From: Methanolinea sp.
GTDB lineage: Archaea > Halobacteriota > Methanomicrobia > Methanomicrobiales > Methanospirillaceae
Assembly: GCA_016699325.1 (NCBI GenBank)
Contig: CP064971.1
Location: forward strand, 372,001-436,000
Length of the DNA stretch: 64,000 nt
Direction of reading: 5' to 3'
Shown: positions 19,876 through 28,213 of the stretch, one piece after another
Layout of the letters: each line of letters opens with the position of its first letter
Position numbering within the stretch: position 1 is the first letter of the stretch
The notes under the pieces: model-generated
Database searches by the model: none
What the model saw: the letters and a program-made list of their open reading frames with translations, nothing else
Told to the model about the DNA's origin: nothing
Made by a program: the position numbers and the translations under genes

Positions 19876-20028
19876 TCATGATTCCACCTGCTCTCTCCCC
19901 ACGAACACTGGTGCCTTCCTTTGCACCCAATCAAAAATTCGCACCACCGAATACAACGGCGTTGTGTAATAGAACGGGGCGATGGCCTGTAATTGCTCCT
20001 TTGAGTGAATTCTGCTTGAAATAACCAT
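19876..20028 (-). CDS. possible small protein of unknown function
   Basis: A 50-codon frame from ATG 20028, MVISSRIHSKEQLQAIAPFY, then TTPLYSVVRIFDWVQRKAPV, ending REQVES. A TGTTTATATACCC element at 20079-20091 would give a start of transcription near 20058. Reading further upstream adds a hydrophobic YPLCKQLLVCLPYVLLAG stretch, but the proposed TATA box lies inside it. Composition looks protein-like but no family is recognised. The frame ends 65 bp before the ADP-ribosyltransferase start on the same strand. Confidence 0.3.
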   Translation of the reverse strand: MVISSRIHSKEQLQAIAPFYYTTPLYSVVRIFDWVQRKAPVFVGREQVES

Positions 20029-20078
20029 TCCGGCTAAAAGCACATATGGAAGGCATACAAGGAGCTGTTTGCAAAGTG

Positions 20079-20102
20079 GGTATATAAACAAAGCCCGAAG
20101 GC
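20079..20102 (-). terminator. possible terminator or short hairpin after tRNA-Leu
   Basis: On the minus strand GCC-TTCG-GGC (20093-20102) forms a tetraloop hairpin followed by TTTGTTTATA. It lies 20 nt beyond the tRNA 3' end. The same TTTATATA could be a TATA box for the small frame downstream, so one of the two readings is wrong or both are used. Confidence 0.35.
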
Positions 20103-20121
20103 ATTGAACCTTAGGATATTA

Positions 20122-20206
20122 TGCGAGGGATGGGATTTGAACCCAAGAACTCCTGCGAGACTGGACCCTGAATCCAGCGCCGTTGACCTGGCTTGGCTAC
20201 CCTCGC
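20122..20206 (-). tRNA. tRNA-Leu (anticodon CAG)
   Basis: The minus strand folds as a class II tRNA of 85 nt: acceptor GCGAGGG paired with CCCTCGC and discriminator A, a D-loop with GGTCAACGG, anticodon stem CTGGA/TCCAG with loop TTCAGGG (anticodon CAG), a long variable arm (TCTCGCAGGAGT), and TTGGGTTCAAATCCCA for the T arm. CCA is not encoded. An A/T-rich TCTTTATTTCTC lies about 25 nt upstream as a likely TATA box. The 3' end faces the accessory region, a common position for integrated elements, but I saw no second copy of the tRNA 3' end. Confidence 0.93.
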
Positions 20207-20388
20207 ACCTCTATCTCATAGGCGGTGCAGAGAAATAAAGATGTGTGTTTTTTTTGACGGGGCACCGTGGGATAATCCCGGAATCCTGCTCTCGATGCAC
20301 TTGAAAGTCTCCCCCCGCCCTGATGAGATTTCCCGGCTGCGATGTCCGGACATCCCGGTGCCGGTTTTTCCCGGGGACTCCTCCCCCT

Positions 20389-22050
20389 TCACTCGTCTTC
20401 GCGGATGGTTCGCCCTTCCCCCGAAAGCTCCCGCTCGCGGAGGATGTTCCGCCGTATCTTGCCCGAGATGGTCTTAGGGAGGTCTTCGGTGAACTCAATG
20501 GCCCGGGGATACTTGTAGGGAGCGGTATGCTTCTTGACGAACTCCTGGATGTCCTTTGCCAGCTGCTCGGATGGCTGGAAACCCTCCTTCAGCACGATGT
20601 AGGCCTTCACGATCATGCCCCGGATGACATCCGGGGACCCGACCACCGCTGCCTCCTTGACCGACGGGTGCTCGAGCAGCGCACTCTCCACCTCGAAGGG
20701 GCCGATGCGGTAGCCGGAGGACTTGATCACGTCATCGTCGCGGCCAACAAACCAGTAATAACCGTCCTTGTCCATGGAGGCCTTGTCGCCGGTGTAGTAA
20801 TAATCGCCGATGAAGACTTCCTCGTTGGCCTCCCTGTCATGGAGGTAGCCGTCAAAGAGACCGACCGGCCGGTCGGGCTTTACCCGGATGGCTATCCGGC
20901 CCACCTCACCCTGGGGGACTGGTTTGCCGTCCTCGTCCTGGAGCTCGATCTGCCAGCCCGGGGATGGCTTTCCCATAGATCCGGCCCGGGGCTCAATGCA
21001 GGGAAAGGTTCCGATCACCAGCACGGCCTCGGTCTGGCCGTAGCCTTCATAGATGGTCAGGCCGGTCCCCTCCTTCCAGACCCGGATCACCTCGGGATTG
21101 AGGGGCTCTCCGGCGCTGACGCAGTGGCGGAGCTCCTTCAAATCGAACTTCTCGAGGTCGGCGAGGATGAGCATCCGGTAAACCGTCGGGGGGGCACAGA
21201 AGACCGTCACCTCGTAGTGCTCGAGGACCGGTAACAGCTCGGTCGGCTTGAACCGTCCCCGGATGTCGTAGACCAGCATGCAGGCCCCGCAGAGCCAGGG
21301 TCCGAAGAACTTGCCCCACGACGACTTGGCCCAGCCGGTGTCGGCCAGGGTGAAATGGAGGTCGTTTTCCCTGAGATCGAGCCAGAATGCCCCGGTGGTC
21401 ACGTGTCCGAGCGGCAGGGCGTGGTTGTGGAGCACCATCTTCGGCTCCCCGGTGGTGCCGGAGGTGAAGTAGATGACCATAGGGTCGGTGCTCTTCGTCT
21501 TCTCCATGCCGGCAACCTTCACCAGGCTCCGGGAGACAGGGGCCGGGTAGGTGGTCTCCTCGATGTAGCTAACCCAGCCGGGGAGGTGGGCGTCGATGAC
21601 CAGTCTGCCGGCAAGCGTCGGGCAATCACAGCAGATCTCCTCGAGCTTCGGGGCGTTCTCTGCATCGGTGACGACCATCCTGATCTTTGCGGCATTGATC
21701 CGGTAACGGAGGTCCTTTGCGGTGAGCATGGTCGGGCATGGGCAGAATACCGCCCCGAGCTTGATGCAGGCGATGGCAAAGACCCACCATTCGGGAACGC
21801 GGGGGAGCATTATGATAACCCGGTCGCCCTTCTTGACCCCGTACTTCAGCAGCATGTTTGCCGCCGAGTTCGAGAGGTTCATCATTTGACGGAAGGTGAA
21901 TGTCTTCTCCTTCCCTTCCTGGTTCACCCATATCATGGCCAGCCGGTTCCGGTCGGCGAGGCCGTGCCGATCGATAACCTCAAAACCGAAATTATAGTAT
22001 TCCGGGACCTCGATCCGGAAATCCCGGTACGTCTCATCGTAATCCTCCAT
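20389..22050 (-). CDS. acyl-CoA synthetase, AMP-forming (medium-chain type), copy 1
   Basis: Activates a carboxylic acid with ATP and CoA through an acyl-adenylate. The 553-residue protein has the P-loop YFTSGTTGEPKMVLHNH, the GYGQTEAVLV motif, the hinge YYYTGDKASMDKDGYYWFVGRDDDVIKSSGYRIGPFEVESAL (read in two parts), and the catalytic lysine in LPKTISGKIRRN. It belongs to the acetyl/medium-chain acyl-CoA synthetase branch; the substrate is uncertain and could be acetate, propionate or a longer acid. ATG at 22050 (MEDYDETYRDFRIEVPEYYN) aligns with the paralog, and a TATA box (22079-22090) sits inside the longer frame, so upstream ATGs are unlikely starts. The paralog is 410 bp away. Confidence 0.9.
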   Translation of the reverse strand: MEDYDETYRDFRIEVPEYYNFGFEVIDRHGLADRNRLAMIWVNQEGKEKTFTFRQMMNLSNSAANMLLKYGVKKGDRVIIMLPRVPEWWVFAIACIKLGAVFCPCPTMLTAKDLRYRINAAKIRMVVTDAENAPKLEEICCDCPTLAGRLVIDAHLPGWVSYIEETTYPAPVSRSLVKVAGMEKTKSTDPMVIYFTSGTTGEPKMVLHNHALPLGHVTTGAFWLDLRENDLHFTLADTGWAKSSWGKFFGPWLCGACMLVYDIRGRFKPTELLPVLEHYEVTVFCAPPTVYRMLILADLEKFDLKELRHCVSAGEPLNPEVIRVWKEGTGLTIYEGYGQTEAVLVIGTFPCIEPRAGSMGKPSPGWQIELQDEDGKPVPQGEVGRIAIRVKPDRPVGLFDGYLHDREANEEVFIGDYYYTGDKASMDKDGYYWFVGRDDDVIKSSGYRIGPFEVESALLEHPSVKEAAVVGSPDVIRGMIVKAYIVLKEGFQPSEQLAKDIQEFVKKHTAPYKYPRAIEFTEDLPKTISGKIRRNILRERELSGEGRTIREDE

Positions 22051-22078
22051 GGTGTACCCGGCACACGACATATGAACG

Positions 22079-22090
22079 GATATATTTTTC
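22079..22090 (-). promoter_or_regulatory. TATA box of acyl-CoA synthetase copy 1
   Basis: AAAAATATATCC on the minus strand, giving a transcript start near 22056 and a very short leader before the ATG at 22050. It decides the start codon. Confidence 0.55.
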
Positions 22091-22302
22091 ACGAGGAGTC
22101 TTTAAGGTGTCTTTTTAACCACAGCGAGGATACCCCTGGTAAAATGGGCCGCTGGAGATTGTTCCTGTTCGGGCATCATGAAGGGAAGACATCCTGGTCA
22201 TGCCCTGTACCCTGGCCTCAGTCCCGCCATGGAAGGGTGTTTCCGGAGCAGTCCCTTCCACGACCGGGCCATTCCGCACTATCGGAAGGAAAGAAAAACG
22301 GC

Positions 22303-22346
22303 GAACGGTCCTGGTGTGGGATGCTATCGCCAAACTTGAAGGCAGC
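22303..22346 (+). repeat. imperfect direct repeat, copy A
   Basis: Contains GGGATGCTATCGCCAAACTT then GAAGGCAGC. It recurs at 22377-22419 with three substitutions in the 29-bp core and one indel in the flank (AACGG-CTGGTG). The repeats lie in the 412-bp gap between the two synthetase genes. Confidence 0.7.
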
Positions 22347-22376
22347 GTCATACACCGGGCGGATGGGACCATCAAG

Positions 22377-22419
22377 GAACGGACTGGTGAGGGATGCCAT
22401 CACCGAACTTGAAGGCAGC
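22377..22419 (+). repeat. imperfect direct repeat, copy B
   Basis: Contains GGGATGCCATCACCGAACTT then GAAGGCAGC, 73 bp after copy A. No gene is recognised over it. The gap 22051-22462 otherwise holds only the copy 1 promoter. Confidence 0.7.
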
Positions 22420-22462
22420 TACAAAGAAACAGGAGAGATGGTATGGAGAAAGGTCGCTTCCC

Positions 22463-24121
22463 TCAAGTCCCGGTCAGCGACTTTTCCAGTTCCCGCTGCC
22501 GGAGCTCGTTTCGCCTTATCTTGCCCGAGAGGGTCTTTGGAAGCTCATCGACGAACTCGATGGCCCGGGGGTACTTGTAGGGAGCGGTGGTCCTGCGGAC
22601 ATGGGACTGGATGTCCCTGATCAGGGTCTCGGAAGGCTCGAACCCCGGCCTGAGCACGATGAAGGCCTTCACGATCACCCCCCGGATCAGGTCCGGCGAT
22701 CCAACTACCGCGGATTCCTGGACGGCAGGGTGCTCGAGCAGCGCACTCTCCACTTCGAAGGGGCCGATCCGGTACCCGGATGACTTGATGATGTCATCAT
22801 CGCGGCCTACGAACCAGAAATAGCCGTCCTTGTCCATGAATGCCTTGTCACCGGTGTAGTAAAAGCCGTTCACGAACGAGGCAGCGTTCGCTTCGGGACT
22901 GTTGATATACTCGATGAAGAGTCCCACCGGGCGCGGATCAAGGGAGATCGCAATCCGCCCCTCCTCGCCCTGCACGACCGGGTTTCCATCATCGTCGTGG
23001 AGTTCCACGTGCCAGCCCGGGGCCGGCCGGCCCATCGACCCCGGCCGGGTCTCCATTCCCCGGAACGTGCCGATGCAGCATACGGTCTCGGTCTGGCCGT
23101 AGCCCTCCGATATGGTCTGGCCGGTTCCCTCCTTCCAGACCCGGACCACTTCGGGGTTGAGCGGTTCACCGGCACTCGTGCAACGGCGCAGCTCGCGAAG
23201 GTCGAACTTTCCGAGGTCAGCGAGGATCAGCATCCGGTAAATGGTGGGAGGGACGCAGAAAGTGCTGATCTCGTACTTCTCGAGGAGGGGCAAGAGCTCG
23301 GTCGCCTTGAACTTCCCCCGCACATCGTATACAAAGATACAGGCTCCGCAAATCCACTGGCCGAATATCTTGCCCCAGGCGCATTTCGCCCACCCGGTAT
23401 CAGACGAGGTGAAATGGACATCCTGCTCCGAGACATCCTGCCAGAGCCTGGCAGTAACGAGGTGGCCGAGCGGGTAGCTCTGGTTGTGGAGTACCATCTT
23501 AGGTTCACCGGTTGTGCCCGATGTGAAGTAGATGAGCATTGGGTCGGTGGCAAGGGTTTTTTTCCCCGAGGGGTGACTGACCGAGCGGAACGAGACAGGG
23601 GCCGGGTAGAGGAGTTCGCTTGGGAAGCTCACCCATCCCGGGAGCGCTCCATCGACGAGGAACCTGCAGGTAAGCGTTGAGCATTCCTCCGTTACCTGCT
23701 CGACTTTTGCCGAATGCTCCATGTTGGTGATGATCATCTTGAATTTCCCGGCATTCAGCCGGTAGCGGATGTCTTTCGTGGTGAGCATGGTCGGGCAGGG
23801 ACACAGCACCGCTCCAAGCTTGATCAGGCCGATGACAAAGATCCACCATTCCGGGACACGGGGGAGCATAAGCAGCACACGATCGCCCTTCTGGATACCG
23901 TATTTGACCAGGATGTTGGCCGCCTGGTTTGAGAGGTTTTTTAAGTCCCGGAACGAGTATTTCTTCTCTTCCCCCTGCTGGTTGACCCAGATCATGGCCA
24001 GCTTGTTCCGGTCCTTCTCTGCCCACGCATCGATCACATCGAACCCGAAATTGTAGTATTTCGGGACCTCTATCCGGAAATCACGGCAGAGGGTCTCGTA
24101 ATCCTGATACCTGTCCATCAT
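22463..24121 (-). CDS. acyl-CoA synthetase, AMP-forming (medium-chain type), copy 2
   Basis: A 552-residue paralog of the gene at 20389, alignable over its whole length (for example YFTSGTTGEPKMVLHNQ, GYGQTETVCCIGTF, YYTGDKAFMDKDGYFWFVGR, SSGYRIGPFEVESALLEHP, LPKTLSGKIRRNELR). Differences around the acid pocket (PTIYRMLILADLGKFDL versus PTVYRMLILADLEKFDL, CIGTFRGMETRPG versus VIGTFPCIEPRAG) could mean different acids. ATG at 24121 or the next codon starts MMDRYQDYETLCRDFRI. The gene is divergent from tbp with 109 bp between the start codons. The two synthetases arose by local duplication, judging from adjacency and orientation. Confidence 0.9.
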   Translation of the reverse strand: MMDRYQDYETLCRDFRIEVPKYYNFGFDVIDAWAEKDRNKLAMIWVNQQGEEKKYSFRDLKNLSNQAANILVKYGIQKGDRVLLMLPRVPEWWIFVIGLIKLGAVLCPCPTMLTTKDIRYRLNAGKFKMIITNMEHSAKVEQVTEECSTLTCRFLVDGALPGWVSFPSELLYPAPVSFRSVSHPSGKKTLATDPMLIYFTSGTTGEPKMVLHNQSYPLGHLVTARLWQDVSEQDVHFTSSDTGWAKCAWGKIFGQWICGACIFVYDVRGKFKATELLPLLEKYEISTFCVPPTIYRMLILADLGKFDLRELRRCTSAGEPLNPEVVRVWKEGTGQTISEGYGQTETVCCIGTFRGMETRPGSMGRPAPGWHVELHDDDGNPVVQGEEGRIAISLDPRPVGLFIEYINSPEANAASFVNGFYYTGDKAFMDKDGYFWFVGRDDDIIKSSGYRIGPFEVESALLEHPAVQESAVVGSPDLIRGVIVKAFIVLRPGFEPSETLIRDIQSHVRRTTAPYKYPRAIEFVDELPKTLSGKIRRNELRQRELEKSLTGT

Positions 24122-24160
24122 GAATTAGAAAAATTTGCCTTTATCCGACATCAACGTGTC

Positions 24161-24170
24161 TTTTTATATC
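24161..24170 (+). promoter_or_regulatory. TATA box of tbp
   Basis: TTTTTATATC about 60 nt before the tbp ATG; transcription would start near 24190 and leave a roughly 40-nt leader. Confidence 0.55.
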
Positions 24171-24230
24171 CGGCCGGATCTTCTTCACTTCAACAGTATT
24201 ATCGTGTTCCGGGGATCATATACGAAGAAC

Positions 24231-24785
24231 ATGATCCCTGCGAAGTACGATTCGCTGAAGATCGAGAATATCGTTGCATCGGGTGCAATAGCCGATTCCA
24301 TCAACCTCTCCGAAATTGCAGCGCGGGTGAAGTCCTGCGAACTCAATACGAAACGGTTCCCCGGCGCGGTCTTCCGGATAGATAAGCCGAAGATCGCCTC
24401 GCTCATCTTCTCCTCGGGAAAAGTGGTCCTTACCGGCATCAGGGACGAAGAGGCCCTAAAGACAGGGCTCGATCAGATAATCAGGGAGATGAAAAAGGCT
24501 GGAGTGGAGACCTATGAAACGCCGCGGGTCGCCATCACCAACATCGTCTGCTCGTACGATATCGGGAAGTACATAAATCTCAACAAGCTGGTCATCACCC
24601 TCAACCTCGAGAATATAGAGTACGAACCCGAGCAGTTCCCGGGGCTGGTCTACCGGATTGGCGACCCGAAGATCGTCGCGCTCCTCTTTTCTTCCGGAAA
24701 GATCATCCTGACCGGGGGCAAAAACCTCGAGGATATCAGGCGGGGCCTCGACCTCCTCGAACAGAAACTTGCAAACGTCCTCTGA
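24231..24785 (+). CDS. tbp: TATA-box-binding protein
   Basis: General transcription factor that bends the promoter TATA box and recruits TFB. The 184-residue protein has the two imperfect direct repeats of TBP: IENIVASGAIADSINLSEIA through FPGAVFRIDKPKIASLIFSS, and ITNIVCSYDIGKYINLNKLV through FPGLVYRIGDPKIVALLFSS, each ending GK(V/I)(V/I)LTG. ATG 24231 (MIPAKYDSLKIENIV) is chosen because the usual protein begins there and the TATA box lies upstream; an in-frame ATG at 24135 lies before the TATA box. It is followed 1 nt later by the converging Lhr helicase gene, so the two share a 3' end. Confidence 0.95.
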   Translation: MIPAKYDSLKIENIVASGAIADSINLSEIAARVKSCELNTKRFPGAVFRIDKPKIASLIFSSGKVVLTGIRDEEALKTGLDQIIREMKKAGVETYETPRVAITNIVCSYDIGKYINLNKLVITLNLENIEYEPEQFPGLVYRIGDPKIVALLFSSGKIILTGGKNLEDIRRGLDLLEQKLANVL

Positions 24786-24786
24786 C

Positions 24787-27477
24787 TCACCAGTATTTCC
24801 GGGTCCGGATATAGTTCCGTTCTGCCCTGAGGATCTCGGCAAAAAAGGCGTCACCCTCGGTGAGCGTGGCGAGGATCCGGGAAGCGATCTCCGGCCCGAC
24901 GCCCTTTGCGGCAAGGGCAAGTACCGCTTTTTTTCCTCCCGAGAGCACGATGTTGGCATTCCTGAGAAGCCGGGCCTCGGTCGTTCTTTCCTCTTCTGAC
25001 TTATCTTTCCTGGCTGCAGCGGCATACTGTGGTTCCTCCCAGGGCTTGAGCACGGCGATCAACCGGGCACCACAGCGGGGACAGACAGGGTGGTCCTGGA
25101 CCCTGCCGGCAACGGTCCGGCTCTTCCATTTCCGGCAGTTCATGCAGGCGAGCACTATCTCCTGTCCCTCAATCCGGCGCCGCAGGGTAGAGAGGACAGC
25201 CTGGTCGGCCAGGGGAGGGGGCATCTGGTCCCGCGATGAGAAGAGGGCGTCTGCCCCAAGCAGGGAGAGCCTTCCGGTCTCCACGGTGATGCTCCCGTCC
25301 CGGACCCCCGCTAGGATCCGGCCAGCGGCAGCCACATCCATGTAGACCGTGAAGAGTTCCCGGTACGTCTCCTCCTGGACCACGGTGTTTTCAAAGAGCT
25401 CGATCAGTTTATAGCTGCTCAGCCGCTCGTAGTCGGCGTCGGGATCGATTGCCCCGAACTTCTTGGCGACCTGGACGAGCTTCCACTTGAAGAGCGCGGT
25501 CCGTTTCATGGCGATCTGGAGGATGCCTTCCACGTGGGCCGGGTCGAGCCCGCAGAGGGCTTCGCGGACCTCAGCGGTGCCCACGTGAGAGGGGAGCCTG
25601 AAGAGGATTCGATAGGCATCGATCTCGATTCCCACCGTGGTCCCGAACCGGGCAGAGAGGAGGACCGAGATCGCTCTCCCGAGCGCTTCGTTTGCCCGGT
25701 GACCGGCGCAGCAGTTGCAGACCACTCCTTCCTGCCCGCCTTCGAGCACGATCAGCGTGTCATCCGGGATCCTGCTCCGGTTCCGGTCCATCTCGGCGAG
25801 GAACCGTGAGGCAAACTGCTCCGGTACCTCCCCTGCTCCATAGACCTTAAACGAACGGGTCCTCCTCAGTTCCCCGACTTCCCGTGCAACCGCATAGGGA
25901 ACCGGGATCTGCTCGCCCTCCCACGAGGGAAGTTCCCCTTTCACCCTGCGGGCCGGCTCGACGATGATCCTCCCTTCCTCCATGTCGAGGGCCCGCCAGA
26001 GCTGTCCCTTGGTGATGAACACGGCCCCGGTGTAGACCGACCCGACCACGAAGGATTCGTCCAGCGTTCCCACGGTCCTCCTGGAGACCATGTCGAAGAT
26101 CTGCACCTTCCGTTCATCGTGGATCATGGAGAGGTTGGCAGCGAGGTAGCGACGGGCACGGAGGGTGGTGATAACCTCGTCGCCGTCAAGCCGGATCAGG
26201 TGGTGCTCGGCAGCCTGGGCACAGACCCTGTCGATGAGGTCCCCGGCCGACGAAAATGTCGAGCACCGGGAAAGGATGTCCCTGATCCGGCCACGGGAGA
26301 TCCTCCCGTACTCCACGGTGAGCCCGGCAACCTGGTTGGCGAGAACATCGGCAGGGTTGACCGGAGGGTGGACATGCTCGACCTCCCCCGCCTTCGCCCG
26401 CCGGGCAATGACCAGCGATTCGAGGAGGTCGTCAAAGCCGGTGGCGAGGATGGTTCCCCGGGAGGTCTCGTACAGGCTGTGGCCGGCACGCCCGATCCGC
26501 TGGACCAGCCGGGAGACCTCGCGGGGGGAGCCAAACTGGATCACGTGCTCGATATGCCCGATATCGATCCCGAGCTCCATTGACGACGTGCAGATCAGCC
26601 CCCGGAGCTGCCCTGATTTGAACCGCTCTTCCGCATCGATCCTGACGTCGCGGGAGAGCGACCCGTGGTGAACTTCCACGTCCCCCCGGGAGAAGAGATG
26701 GTGCCCGAGCGCTTCGGCAGTGGCGCGGGTGTTCACGAAGACCAGGGTCGAGGCGTGCCGGTCGATGGCCTCCCCGATCCACCGGGCCTGCATCTCGAAC
26801 GTGTCTCCGGCAAACTCGACCGAGATCTCGAGGTGCTTCGTGACTTCGACTTCCACCACTGAGAACTCCCGGTCCCCGCAGAGGAACCGCCCCACCTCGC
26901 CAGGGTTCCCGACCGTGGCCGAGAGCCCTATCCTCTGGAACTCCCCGGAATATTCGGCAAGCCGCTCCAGGGCAACCGCAAGCTGGGCTCCCCGCTTCCC
27001 GCCGGCCAGCTCATGGATCTCATCGACAATCACGTACCGGACGTTCCGCAGGTGTTTCCGGAGCACTTTGCCCATGAAGAGGGCCTGGAGGGTCTCGGGC
27101 GTGGTGATGAGGAGTTCCGGGGGGGAGAGGGCCTGTTTCCTCCGCTCGGTCGTGGTGGTGTCACCGTGCCTGACACCCACGGTGATACCAAGTTCCCTGC
27201 ACCACCAGGAGAGACGCTGGAGCATATCCCGGTTCAGCGACCGAAGCGGGGTGATGTAGAGGGCAGAGAACCCGCCCGATCGCTCCTTCAGGAGGGCATC
27301 GAAGACCGGGATCATCGCGCTCTCCGTCTTTCCCGTCCCGGTCGGCGCGATCAGGACCAGGTGTTTCCCGGCCTGCACCTGGGGGAGGGCGAGGGCCTGG
27401 ATCTCGGAAAGCTCTGCAAATCCCCGCTTCCGGATACATTCCCGGATCCGGGGGTCAAGGTACCTGGTCTGTTCCAT
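24787..27477 (-). CDS. Lhr-type ATP-dependent helicase
   Basis: Superfamily 2 helicase of the Lhr-core group, a 3'-5' DNA translocase linked to repair. The 896 residues show Walker A LIAPTGTGKTESA, motif Ia ITPLRSLNRDML, motif II VIVDEIHEL, motif III GLSATVGNP, motif IV LVFVNTRATAE, motif V TSSMELGIDIG, motif VI QRIGRAGHSL, and a winged-helix/C-terminal region. A zinc-ribbon-like CMNCRKW and CPRCGARL pair lies near the end. ATG at 27477 (MEQTRYLDPRIRECIRKRGF) is chosen because longer readings overlap the phosphoesterase gene out of frame. It overlaps that gene by 23 bp, forming an operon with it and the RPA-associated gene. Confidence 0.9.
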   Translation of the reverse strand: MEQTRYLDPRIRECIRKRGFAELSEIQALALPQVQAGKHLVLIAPTGTGKTESAMIPVFDALLKERSGGFSALYITPLRSLNRDMLQRLSWWCRELGITVGVRHGDTTTTERRKQALSPPELLITTPETLQALFMGKVLRKHLRNVRYVIVDEIHELAGGKRGAQLAVALERLAEYSGEFQRIGLSATVGNPGEVGRFLCGDREFSVVEVEVTKHLEISVEFAGDTFEMQARWIGEAIDRHASTLVFVNTRATAEALGHHLFSRGDVEVHHGSLSRDVRIDAEERFKSGQLRGLICTSSMELGIDIGHIEHVIQFGSPREVSRLVQRIGRAGHSLYETSRGTILATGFDDLLESLVIARRAKAGEVEHVHPPVNPADVLANQVAGLTVEYGRISRGRIRDILSRCSTFSSAGDLIDRVCAQAAEHHLIRLDGDEVITTLRARRYLAANLSMIHDERKVQIFDMVSRRTVGTLDESFVVGSVYTGAVFITKGQLWRALDMEEGRIIVEPARRVKGELPSWEGEQIPVPYAVAREVGELRRTRSFKVYGAGEVPEQFASRFLAEMDRNRSRIPDDTLIVLEGGQEGVVCNCCAGHRANEALGRAISVLLSARFGTTVGIEIDAYRILFRLPSHVGTAEVREALCGLDPAHVEGILQIAMKRTALFKWKLVQVAKKFGAIDPDADYERLSSYKLIELFENTVVQEETYRELFTVYMDVAAAGRILAGVRDGSITVETGRLSLLGADALFSSRDQMPPPLADQAVLSTLRRRIEGQEIVLACMNCRKWKSRTVAGRVQDHPVCPRCGARLIAVLKPWEEPQYAAAARKDKSEEERTTEARLLRNANIVLSGGKKAVLALAAKGVGPEIASRILATLTEGDAFFAEILRAERNYIRTRKYW

Positions 27478-28213
27478 GCTCCTCCAGGGACGAGATCGGA
27501 CCGATGAAGGTTCCATCTGGGAGAAAGATCTCGGCTGCCTCCCACCTGATACAGCGGGACAGGGGGGAGAACGGTTCCCGGGCCGTGCGCACCAGGTCAT
27601 AGCCGGACAGCTCGTTGAAGGCCGGCATGAACAGTGTCCGGGTGAGCATGCGATCCCCGGGAGGAAATCCCAGGCACTGCTCATCCACTGGTGAGAAAAG
27701 GTAGACCGGGGACCGCATGGCACAGCCCACCTCGTCTTTGAGGCTGGCCAGCGGGTGGTGGTGACCGGCGATTATCAGGAGGCCGGCAAGCGACGGGTCA
27801 GGATACATATGCCCGTGAACATACCCTGTCCCGTCGACCACGGCCCCTTCTTTCGGCAGTATCTCGCCAGGCTCGAAAAACTTCTCAATGCCGGCATCGT
27901 GGTTGCCCGGGACGATCTGCACCGCCACATGGGATCTGAGCCGTTCTATGATCCCCGGGATCTCCCGGAACTCCTGGCGGGAAGTGAGCGGAACGCCATG
28001 CTTCAGATCGCCCAGGATGAGGAGGAGGTCGGGGCTGGCATCCGTGATGCAGGCCTCGAGCCGTTCCAGCCGCTCCTGGCTCCTGCTCCGGAAATGCAGC
28101 CCGTGGCGGGCCAGGTCGGATTCAATTCCCAGGTGAAGGTCTGCGACCACCAGCACCCGTTTCGTATTGGTGACCAGCAGCGCCGGCCCTTTCCCAAAAA
28201 AGCCGAGGTTCAT
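27455..28213 (-). CDS. metallophosphoesterase (repair-associated type)
   Basis: A 252-residue calcineurin-type phosphoesterase. Metal-binding motifs in order: VVADLHLGIESDLARHG, LLILGDLKHG, IVPGNHDAGI, and IIAGHHHPL with the late histidines. Such enzymes near Lhr helicases and ligases are thought to process DNA ends or nucleotides; the substrate is unknown. ATG at 28213 (MNLGFFGKGPALLV) overlaps the stop of the preceding gene as ATGA, a sign of coupled translation. The upstream reading MLPASTRGLQIV is ignored since it runs inside that gene. Its 3' end overlaps the Lhr start. Confidence 0.85.
   Translation of the reverse strand: MNLGFFGKGPALLVTNTKRVLVVADLHLGIESDLARHGLHFRSRSQERLERLEACITDASPDLLLILGDLKHGVPLTSRQEFREIPGIIERLRSHVAVQIVPGNHDAGIEKFFEPGEILPKEGAVVDGTGYVHGHMYPDPSLAGLLIIAGHHHPLASLKDEVGCAMRSPVYLFSPVDEQCLGFPPGDRMLTRTLFMPAFNELSGYDLVRTAREPFSPLSRCIRWEAAEIFLPDGTFIGPISSLEEHGTDQVP

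Noticed and set aside
20389..22620. Long plus-strand open frames over the acyl-CoA synthetase genes
   Set aside because: The minus strand has full-length enzymes with all motifs; the plus frames have no motifs and are shadows.
24135..24230. Upstream in-frame ATG for tbp
   Set aside because: It lies before the TATA box and adds sequence unlike any TBP N-terminus.
27478..27723. N-terminal extension of the Lhr helicase
   Set aside because: It runs within the phosphoesterase gene in another frame and has a low-information proline/serine composition.
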